From Candidatus Bathyarchaeota archaeon (GTDB lineage Archaea; Thermoproteota; Bathyarchaeia; TCS64), in the NCBI GenBank assembly GCA_030593155.1, contig JAUVHT010000027.1, forward strand, positions 1-9,138: 9,138 bases of DNA. Reading direction: 5' to 3'. Positions 1 through 5,478 of the stretch are shown piece after piece (the first letter of the stretch is position 1; each line of letters begins with the position of its first letter). Under the pieces are notes generated by a model. It saw only the letters and a program-made list of their open reading frames with translations. It made no database searches and was not told where the DNA came from. The position numbers were made by a program, and so were the translations under genes.

Positions 1-987
1 CGTGGAGTAGTCAAAACCGTACTGCTCGAGGATCCATCGGGTCCAGCCCTCGTCCATGTTCCCGCCCCAGTAACGCTGGTACATCGCCACCTTCAGGGGC
101 TTGATCTCGCGTTTCTCGAATCCTGGGGCCGCCTCAAGGGAGTAAACATTGAGGTAGACTTCCTTAATCTGGGCTTCTAAGGCGTCCTTCGCACCTTTCT
201 TGTCAGGGATGTAGAAGGCACCCACGGGCATGGTCTCCCCGGTGACTGTCACCTCTTCGAGCACCCTGTAGACCTTGATTTCGCCTTTGAGGAGGTTGTT
301 CACAGTCTTGAAGCTGTCGTTCTGCCTCCCATCGAGGATGTATCCGTGCTTGGACTCGGTGACGGGTTCCACTTTGTGTTCCAACTCTTCGACCTTCGTC
401 GTCTTCGCATCGAAGGGTTTCTCGACCTTGATGACGTTGACACCCATCATGGCTGCAAGATTATAACCCGCAAGATCTTGGAGGCCTAATGGGGTTCCCT
501 CGGTGTTCCTGGCCCAGGGGTTGTCGTGGTAGAACTTGTCCATAAGCAGTGACAGGAGGAAGGGGCGGGTGATCTGGTTGAAGTATACGATGTGGCTCCC
601 AGCCGGGTATGAGACACCGTTGACCTCAAACCCGTCCTCGGCTCTGTGCATCTTGATGCCGTTCCTATTGAGGGCTTCAAACAGCTTCCTTGCGGTGAGG
701 AGGTCCCACTGATTGGGAGGGAAGACCAGGGCGTAGGGCGGTTCTGTCTCGCCTTTCTCAATGCCTCTCTCCGCCTTCATGCGGAGGTTCCTGAGGAATG
801 TCTCCCTGTAGTTGGCCACCAGCTCCAGGGCCGCGAGGGCGGAGACCTTCTGCTGGTCGACGATGTTCCTGAGGCGCCACCAGCCCCCAGGCCAGGGGTG
901 AGGGAAGTTGACGTGGCTTCTGTACTCGGGCCTGCCCCTCCGAGCTGGCTGGAGCTGGTGGTAGTGGATGTAGAGGGGGGTGGCGAG
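1..987 (-). CDS. C-terminal fragment of the same M14 protein (partial)
   Basis: From 987 down to the left edge this frame is open without a stop for 329 codons and continues the protein after the frameshift (LATPLYIHYHQL, then segments such as HPWPGGWWRLR and YALVFPPNQWDLL). It corresponds to the end of the peptidase domain and a long C-terminal extension of the sort found in the larger archaeal and bacterial M14 members. I recognise no separate enzyme in it. The first in-frame ATG that could start a truncated product is at 780, with no convincing ribosome-binding site. The stop codon lies beyond the window, so the length cannot be given. Codon and amino-acid usage look like the neighbouring genes. 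Confidence 0.6.
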
Positions 988-1760
988 CTTGCGCTTGCGG
1001 ACTCGGTGAGCATCCCGCAGATGCCGTGCCAGCCGCAGACCCGGGTGTAGGTGGAGTTGAACTCCGCAGTGAATCCGGCGTAGTTCTCCACGCCGATGCA
1101 GCCCTCCTGCTCCAGCCGGTTGATCATCGCGCCCCCGTAGAGCTGCTGCTCCGTCCAGATGAGGGGGTCGACGTTGGGGTCTGTGGGGTTTACGAAGGGG
1201 GGGATGTAGTACCTGCCGCCGTAGCTGCCGTAGTGGTGGTAGTCGATGAAGGCGACGGGGAACCACTCCTCGAAGAGGACCTTGGCCATCATCCGGGTCT
1301 CCACCATGTTCAGGAGGACGAGGTCCCTGTTGTTGTCGTGGCCGACGTACTTGTGGTAGAGCCAGGGGAGGTTGACCCCCTCGTACTCTGTGTCAAGCCA
1401 TTCGTTGTACCAGTCCACAACCATGATGTTCCCGTCAGGGTTCGCACACGGGACCAGGAGGAGGACCACCTCGTCCAAGATCTTCTTTATCTCTGGGGAT
1501 TCGCAGGTGATGAGCTCGTGGACGAGCTCCGGCGCCATCTGGGCGCCTCCGACCTCGTTAGCGTGGATGCTCATCGACATAACCATCACGGCCTTGCCTT
1601 CCTTCACGAGGCGCTCCACATCCTTCTGGGGGAGCTCCTCGGAGTAGGCGAGGGTGGGCCCTATCTTCTTGAGGGCGTCGAGGTTCCCCATGTTCTCCGG
1701 GGAGGAGATGATCGCAAGGAGGAAGGGGTTGCCCTCCGTCGATTTTCCGAGTTCCATCAC
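777..1760 (-). CDS. Readable fragment of the M14 carboxypeptidase carrying the zinc site
   Basis: This is the open stretch between the premature stop and the frameshift, as a gene caller would report it with a GTG start at 1760. That start has no obvious ribosome-binding site and lies 44 codons into the real gene, so I do not believe it is natural. The fragment holds the catalytic core in M14 order: HANE, the HxxE zinc pair (fragment residues 66 and 69); NPDG (107-110); NNR (143-145), which in carboxypeptidase A binds the substrate carboxylate; DYHHYG (173-178), probably containing the third zinc-ligand histidine; and LTES (251-254), whose Glu is the best candidate for the catalytic general base. 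The sequence after about residue 258, very rich in Ser, Pro and Thr, is out-of-frame translation and not real protein. Confidence 0.6.
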   Translation of the reverse strand: MMELGKSTEGNPFLLAIISSPENMGNLDALKKIGPTLAYSEELPQKDVERLVKEGKAVMVMSMSIHANEVGGAQMAPELVHELITCESPEIKKILDEVVLLLVPCANPDGNIMVVDWYNEWLDTEYEGVNLPWLYHKYVGHDNNRDLVLLNMVETRMMAKVLFEEWFPVAFIDYHHYGSYGGRYYIPPFVNPTDPNVDPLIWTEQQLYGGAMINRLEQEGCIGVENYAGFTAEFNSTYTRVCGWHGICGMLTESASASSPPPSTSTTTSSSQLGGAGPSTEATSTSLTPGLGAGGASGTSSTSRRSPPSRPWSWWPTTGRHSSGTSA

Positions 1761-1920
1761 CTTGATCTTATCCGATCTCTCGTCTTAGATCCGATAGTAA
1801 TCGACGATCTTGTCCCATCGGGCGAGTTTCCTGTCTGTTCCCATCCTGAAGCCGAAGAACTGCTCCGGGGAGGGGATGTCGTTGACAGACATAATAATCC
1901 TCATATGTTGACGATTCAGA

Positions 1921-1927
1921 ATTTAAG
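1921..1927 (-). promoter_or_regulatory. Possible TATA box of the M14 gene
   Basis: CTTAAAT, read on the minus strand, lies about 33 bases before the ATG at 1892 in the only AT-rich patch of this gap. A start about 26 bases downstream would leave a very short leader containing the GAGGAT site. The match is weak, but the position fits an archaeal promoter. Confidence 0.35.
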
Positions 1928-1932
1928 TTCAA

Positions 1933-1948
1933 TCGCTGATCACAGCGA
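1933..1948. repeat. Inverted repeat between rfcL and the M14 gene
   Basis: TCGCTG and CAGCGA form a perfect six-base inverted repeat around the four bases ATCA. It lies just upstream of the possible TATA box of the M14 gene and about 78 bases after the rfcL stop. It could be an operator, or a hairpin in the rfcL 3' untranslated region. It is short enough to occur by chance. Confidence 0.35.
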
Positions 1949-2025
1949 GGCGCCACTGGGCGTTAAACGACTTCGATTCTCGCAGGATGAGCGAAAGCCG
2001 TCTCCTTGGCGCGGGTTGAACGCCG

Positions 2026-3450
2026 TCAGCCCTTGAGCCAGTCGGCTTCCTTATCCTCCAGCCCGAGCCAACCGGAGATGTCCCGGGCCATGGCTTCGTT
2101 CTCCTCGAAGATGACCTTCACGAGGGGGATGACCTCGGCCACCGCCTCCTTCGTTGAGATGTGGCACTTATCCGCCACCCGCTCCGCGATGCTCCTTCGG
2201 CGGCGCCGGCTGTGCCAAGTCCTCCGGTAGCGCCAGATGAGCTGGGGGGACCTGAAGTAGGGGAGGTTCCAACAGCCCCCACCCCTGACCCAGCTGGCCC
2301 CCATCGACCTGAAGGCCTCGTTCACCCTCCTCCAATCGTCCTTCAGGTACCTGTTCGGCTTTATCATTATACCGTCGGGGGATTCGATTATGGTGAAATC
2401 ACTTGGGGGAAAGCCCAGCTCCGCGACCTTGATCCTGGCCAACTTGAGAAGGCCCACCCCGTCCGAGTTTTTCCGGCTCAGGGCGACGCCCCCTGTCATC
2501 TCGTCGAACATATACTTGATGAGGCGGTAGTTCTGGGTCCTCCGGGCTCGGGTCTGGTGGATGTCGGCCCGAGAGAGGGCGTCCATCCCCTCCGCGAGGT
2601 CCGAGGCGTCGTCGAGGACCAGGGGGAGGTTCTCGTAGATCCAGTTGAAGAGGTCGTCGTAGGGGATGTGAGCCGAGGAGATGATCCTCCGGGCGTCCCT
2701 CAGGGTCTTGGCGGAGAACATCTTCATCAGGGCGTCCGGGGTGTAGTCTTTCCGGTCTCGAACGCTTAAGCCGGAGGCTTCGGCCATGGTGACTCTGGTT
2801 CTCCCTCTGGCTATGGCCTCCAGGTCGTTTATAGTGGATCTCAGGTCTCCCTCGGCCCTGTCCGCCAGTAGCTCCAAGACGTCCTCGTCGACATGGATTT
2901 CCAGCTCCTCCGCGATGGCCCTGATTCTCATCAGGATGAGGCTGAAGGGGACGGGGTTGTACTCTATGTGAAGGGAGACGTCCCTGAGGGGCCTGAACTT
3001 GTCCTCCCACCTCTCGCCGATGCTGGTGGCGACGAGGACGACGGGGATCTCGGTCTTCTTGATGATGGCGGCTATAGCGCCTATGCCGCCGTGGTCCTGC
3101 CTTCCGCTGATACCCTCGAGCTCGTCGACGAGGATCATCCGGCGCTTCCCGGTTATGGTGACCCTCTGGCGGATGGACCTCCCTATGAGGGAGTCAAGGT
3201 TCTTCTTGGTCCTGTAGTCGCTGGCGTTGACCTCTAGGAGGTCGTAGCCCAGGTCGTTGGCTAGGGTGACGACGCTGCAGGTCTTGCCCACGCCGGGGGG
3301 GCCGTGTAGGAAGGCGGCTCTCTGCTTGGGGATCCCCTTATCCCAGGATTTGAGCCAGGTCTGGAACTGCCTGATGGCCCTCTCGTTCCCGGTTATCTCC
3401 TTGAGGGTGCAGGGCCTGAACCGGCTGGACCAGGGCTGGCTCTCAGTCAT
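2026..3450 (-). CDS. rfcL: Replication factor C large subunit (clamp loader ATPase)
   Basis: RfcL is the large subunit of the archaeal clamp loader, which with RfcS uses ATP to open PCNA and load it at primer-template junctions. The 474-residue product begins like the family (WSSRFRP) and has a Walker A motif GPPGVGKT (50-57), NASD (75-78), a Walker B motif ending in DE (109-110), and GDLRS of sensor 2 (201-205). A collar-type helical region follows, with SRADI (293-297) and NYRL (307-310). Three things are unusual. The Asn of sensor 1 is replaced (VATS, 140-143). About 50 extra residues (about 348-396) sit in the collar region before an Arg-rich stretch. The protein ends at LEDKEADWLKG without the usual long charged tail and terminal PIP box. 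The ATG at 3450 overlaps the rfcS stop as ATGA, so the two are probably translationally coupled. Identification is firm despite these oddities. Confidence 0.95.
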   Translation of the reverse strand: MTESQPWSSRFRPCTLKEITGNERAIRQFQTWLKSWDKGIPKQRAAFLHGPPGVGKTCSVVTLANDLGYDLLEVNASDYRTKKNLDSLIGRSIRQRVTITGKRRMILVDELEGISGRQDHGGIGAIAAIIKKTEIPVVLVATSIGERWEDKFRPLRDVSLHIEYNPVPFSLILMRIRAIAEELEIHVDEDVLELLADRAEGDLRSTINDLEAIARGRTRVTMAEASGLSVRDRKDYTPDALMKMFSAKTLRDARRIISSAHIPYDDLFNWIYENLPLVLDDASDLAEGMDALSRADIHQTRARRTQNYRLIKYMFDEMTGGVALSRKNSDGVGLLKLARIKVAELGFPPSDFTIIESPDGIMIKPNRYLKDDWRRVNEAFRSMGASWVRGGGCWNLPYFRSPQLIWRYRRTWHSRRRRRSIAERVADKCHISTKEAVAEVIPLVKVIFEENEAMARDISGWLGLEDKEADWLKG

Positions 3451-4418
3451 CTGTCCATCTCTTCCCCGGCGAGGGCGAGCTTGGCTATGAGTGCGCTGAG
3501 CTGGATCTCTGGCCTCGCCCCCTGGGTGAGACGGTAGTCGATCTCCCCGATGGTGTCAGACAGCCTGACCTTCCACCTCTCGGGGATGCCGAGCCTGAGG
3601 ACCTCGGAGTAGATGATGCGGATGATGTCGTCGGCAGCCAAGCCCTCGTCTATGAGGAGGGCCCTGAGGGCCTCCCGGGCCTCGAGGAACTCTCCCTTTA
3701 GGCCGAGGTTGAGTATCTCCCGGACCTTCCCGGGGCTGACCCGTCCGAGGATGCTGTAGATGGCGACATCGTCGACCACGCCCTCCTGGGTTGCGGCTGC
3801 CGCTTGGAGGAGGTTTGTCGCCTTCCTCAGGTCGCCTTTCGACGCCTCGTAGATGGCTTCCAGCCCCTCTTCGAGAAGTTGGACGTCCTCCTTGGAGGCT
3901 ATCATCTTGATCCAACCTTTGGCGTCGACCTCGCTCAGGGGGCTGAAGCGGAAGATGCTGCACCGGCTCTGGATGGGCTCTATTATGTTCTCCGAGTAGT
4001 TACCTATGAGGCAGAAGCGGCATGTGCGGGTGTAGATCTCCATGGTACGGCGGAGAGCGTGCTGGGCTGCCGAGGTGAGGCTGTCCGCCTCGTCCATGAT
4101 CAGTATCTTGAAGGGGACCTCGCTGGCGATGGCGGCCGTTCGGGCGAAGTTCTTCACCTTCTCCCTGATGACGTCGATGCCCCTCTCGTCGCTCGCGTTC
4201 AGCTCCAGGGTGTAGTTCCTGTAGCCAGAGCCGTAGAGATCCCTCGCCAGCGCCAGGATCGACGTGGTCTTCCCGATGCCTGCGGGCCCGACGAAGAGGA
4301 GGTGAGGCAGGTTCCTCTCCTTGACGAAGTTCTTCAGCCTGGAGACGATCTCCGTCTGGTTCACCATCTCGTCCAGTATCTGGGGCCTGTACTTTTCTGC
4401 CCACATGCCGCCGCTCAT
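3447..4418 (-). CDS. rfcS: Replication factor C small subunit (clamp loader ATPase)
   Basis: RfcS makes up the other four positions of the archaeal clamp loader pentamer; it binds ATP and primer-template DNA and helps open PCNA. The 323-residue product has the family's usual length and all the expected AAA+ motifs: WAEKYRP (6-12), Walker A GPAGIGKT (44-51), NASDERG (74-80), Walker B with DEAD (109-112), sensor 1 Asn140 in the segment LIGNYS, the SRC arginine-finger motif (151-153), and sensor 2 GDLRKA (195-200). The helical collar domain follows. No intein interrupts the Walker A region, where archaeal rfcS genes sometimes carry one. The ATG at 4418 is supported by a strong GGAGGGAG ribosome-binding site five bases before it; the internal ATG at codon 5 is less likely. 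The gene leads a two-gene operon with rfcL, which it overlaps by four bases. Confidence 0.97.
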   Translation of the reverse strand: MSGGMWAEKYRPQILDEMVNQTEIVSRLKNFVKERNLPHLLFVGPAGIGKTTSILALARDLYGSGYRNYTLELNASDERGIDVIREKVKNFARTAAIASEVPFKILIMDEADSLTSAAQHALRRTMEIYTRTCRFCLIGNYSENIIEPIQSRCSIFRFSPLSEVDAKGWIKMIASKEDVQLLEEGLEAIYEASKGDLRKATNLLQAAAATQEGVVDDVAIYSILGRVSPGKVREILNLGLKGEFLEAREALRALLIDEGLAADDIIRIIYSEVLRLGIPERWKVRLSDTIGEIDYRLTQGARPEIQLSALIAKLALAGEEMDR

Positions 4419-4423
4419 TAAAG

Positions 4424-4431
4424 CTCCCTCC
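4424..4431 (-). promoter_or_regulatory. Ribosome-binding site of rfcS
   Basis: GGAGGGAG on the minus strand ends five bases before the ATG at 4418. It is a near-perfect Shine-Dalgarno sequence and fixes this start over the ATG four codons further in. Confidence 0.75.
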
Positions 4432-4449
4432 TATAGGGGTAGTCCGAGG

Positions 4450-4456
4450 TTTTAAA
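4450..4456 (-). promoter_or_regulatory. Possible TATA box of the rfcS-rfcL operon
   Basis: TTTAAAA, preceded by the purine-rich GGAAAG (a plausible BRE), lies about 35 bases before the rfcS ATG in the gap after rpl24e. It suggests that the clamp loader operon has a promoter of its own. The distance would put the start close to the ribosome-binding site, which lowers confidence. Confidence 0.4.
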
Positions 4457-4575
4457 CTTTCCAAGTGGGTGTTCGGAAGTCACAAAGGCTGAAACAATCA
4501 ACAGTAATGTCCAATACATCGCCGAAAATCGCTAAAAAGCTTGTTGAATGAGTTACGCTGAGCTGGATTGGGGTA

Positions 4576-4761
4576 CTAGCGTTTCACATAGGCCTTCGTC
4601 CACTTGAACTTACGGGGATCCCGCTTGAGCTTCAGGACGTTCTTCTTGCACTTGCTCGAGCAGAACCTGAGTATTCTCCCGTCCCGCCTTACGAAGTTGA
4701 TCCCCGTTCCGGGGGCGATGTCATGCCCGCAGAAACTGCACTTGAAGACCTGAGGCATCAT
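4576..4761 (-). CDS. rpl24e: Ribosomal protein L24e (50S subunit)
   Basis: L24e is a small zinc-finger protein of the archaeal and eukaryal large ribosomal subunit. The 60-61 residue product has the four zinc-binding cysteines as CSFC (residues 8-11) and CSSKC (34-38), followed by the basic tail [18 protein letters not shown] typical of the family. Two ATG codons stand in a row. The TAGGG upstream is only three bases from the first and six from the second, and L24e proteins usually begin MPxxxxC, so the start at 4758 (60 residues) is at least as likely. The gene follows rps28e by five bases and is the last gene of the ribosomal operon. Confidence 0.96.
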   Translation of the reverse strand: MMPQVFKCSFCGHDIAPGTGINFVRRDGRILRFCSSKCKKNVLKLKRDPRKFKWTKAYVKR

Positions 4762-4766
4762 AGACC

Positions 4767-4979
4767 CTACCTAATCTTCCTCGCTTCCCTCTCCGTGTCC
4801 CTTAGGAGCAGGATGTCGTCTATCCTCACCGGACCCTTTACGTTCCGGGTGATGATCCGTCCCTTGTCCCGTCCTTCCTCCACCCGGACCCTGACCTGTA
4901 TGACCTCGCCGGTCAACCCCGTCCGACCTAGGATCTGAATAACAGTAGCGGGGGTAAGGACATCGGAATCTCGGGACAT
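4767..4979 (-). CDS. rps28e: Ribosomal protein S28e (30S subunit)
   Basis: S28e is a small OB-fold protein of the archaeal/eukaryal 30S/40S subunit. The 70-residue product has the family's standard length, the core [14 protein letters not shown] (residues 18-31), the GPVRIDDIL segment (49-57) and the conserved C-terminus ERERAR-like run, here EREARKIR. It starts one base after the rpl7ae stop (TAGgATG) and its own stop is five bases before rpl24e, so the three genes are clearly co-transcribed and probably translationally coupled. This gene order, L7Ae-S28e-L24e, is common in Archaea; the ndk and infB genes that often follow are not present here. Confidence 0.97.
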   Translation of the reverse strand: MSRDSDVLTPATVIQILGRTGLTGEVIQVRVRVEEGRDKGRIITRNVKGPVRIDDILLLRDTEREARKIR

Positions 4980-4980
4980 C

Positions 4981-5373
4981 CTACTTTACTATCTCCTTGA
5001 GCTTGGCGAGGATCTCCTCAAGCAGTTCGGCTCCATCCCCAGGCTCTTCGATGGCCGCAGCCGCCGATCCCACCAGCAGGCCGGCCGCCTGGCCCAGCCT
5101 CTGCTTCTCCGGGACGTAGACGTATGGCGCTTTCCTCTCGTCGCAGAGCATCGGAATGTGGGCCACGATCTCTGGGGGCTCCACGTTCTCCGCCACGAGC
5201 ACCAGCTTTGCCCTGCCCCTCTCGATGGACTTTGTGGCCTCGTTGGTGCCCTTACGGATCTTTCCGGACTCGGAGGCGATCTTCAGCGCCTCGTAGGCCG
5301 CCTCCGCGACCTCCTTGGGGACTTCGAACCTCACGTAGAAAGGCTTCGAAGGATCTACATCGGGACTAGACAT
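4981..5373 (-). CDS. rpl7ae: Ribosomal protein L7Ae (50S subunit; kink-turn RNA binding)
   Basis: L7Ae binds kink-turn RNA in 23S rRNA and, in Archaea, also serves box C/D and H/ACA guide RNPs and RNase P. The product shows the family core [23 protein letters not shown] with the RNA-contacting residues, [21 protein letters not shown], and an acidic helical C-terminus. I choose the ATG at 5373 (130 residues), not the in-frame ATG at 5412 (143 residues). A TATA-like TTTAAAAATA ends two bases before the 5412 ATG, so transcripts should begin near 5394, downstream of that codon. A GGAAGG site lies seven bases before 5373, and most archaeal L7Ae proteins begin just before the KPFYVRF segment. It is the first gene of the ribosomal operon, one base before rps28e. 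Confidence 0.95.
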   Translation of the reverse strand: MSSPDVDPSKPFYVRFEVPKEVAEAAYEALKIASESGKIRKGTNEATKSIERGRAKLVLVAENVEPPEIVAHIPMLCDERKAPYVYVPEKQRLGQAAGLLVGSAAAAIEEPGDGAELLEEILAKLKEIVK

Positions 5374-5380
5374 TTCATTT

Positions 5381-5386
5381 CCTTCC
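5381..5386 (-). promoter_or_regulatory. Ribosome-binding site deciding the rpl7ae start
   Basis: GGAAGG on the minus strand lies seven bases before the ATG at 5373, within the short leader expected from the TATA box at 5414-5423. It supports the shorter 130-residue form of L7Ae. Confidence 0.55.
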
Positions 5387-5413
5387 AGTGTGTATACCTC
5401 TAAACCGGACATC

Positions 5414-5423
5414 TATTTTTAAA
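5414..5423 (-). promoter_or_regulatory. TATA box of the rpl7ae-rps28e-rpl24e operon
   Basis: TTTAAAAATA, preceded by the purine-rich ATAAGG, is the best archaeal TATA-box match in the window. It lies in the gap between gltX and rpl7ae. Transcription would be expected to begin roughly 26 bases from its centre, near 5394, giving a leader of about 20 bases. Confidence 0.6.
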
Positions 5424-5478
5424 CCTTATGATAAACGGGGCAAAATCGTCGAAATCTGTGGGATGTCTCCTACCGATC

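Larger units (their letters stand above)
1..1892 (-). pseudogene. M14-family zinc carboxypeptidase, interrupted by a stop codon and a frameshift (3' end off the left edge)
   Basis: Read as one gene from an ATG at 1892, the product is a metallocarboxypeptidase-like protein of family M14. The start has a GAGGAT ribosome-binding site (1902-1897) and gives the family-like N-terminus MSVNDIPSPEQFFGF. The reading frame is broken twice. Codon 36 is TAA (1787-1785), at a place where I expect a leucine (a TTA codon would give ...YYRILDERSDK...). One base is then missing between about 987 and 998, just after the TES motif; adding one base restores continuous reading (ASAKLATPLYIHY) all the way to position 1. 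Both lesions sit inside otherwise well-conserved sequence and the rest of the frame is open, so the decay is recent or the lesions are sequencing errors. No signal peptide or membrane segment is visible. The gene follows rfcL at a distance of 133 bases and has its own possible promoter. Confidence 0.75.

Noticed and set aside
1785..1787. Recoding of the in-frame TAA in the M14 gene
   Set aside because: Pyrrolysine uses TAG and selenocysteine TGA; TAA has no known archaeal recoding, and a second lesion further on makes simple gene damage or sequencing error likelier.
1768..1956. Small minus-strand open frame of 62 codons overlapping the M14 start
   Set aside because: It is in another frame; the frame starting at 1892 gives the family N-terminus with a ribosome-binding site.
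1026..2036. Long plus-strand open frame of 336 codons opposite the M14 gene
   Set aside because: It is a Val/Asp/Glu-rich antisense shadow that crosses the broken M14 gene and the intergenic gap, has no recognisable family and no good ribosome-binding site, while the opposite strand carries the M14 motifs.
2161..4421. Plus-strand open frames at 2161-2769, 2893-3237 and 3804-4421
   Set aside because: They are antisense to the unmistakable rfcL and rfcS genes; high GC in codon position three keeps such frames open.
5374..5412. Kink-turn in the rpl7ae leader for autoregulation by L7Ae
   Set aside because: L7Ae proteins can bind kink-turns in their own mRNA, but this leader is only about 20 bases long and shows no paired stem with the tandem G-A pattern.
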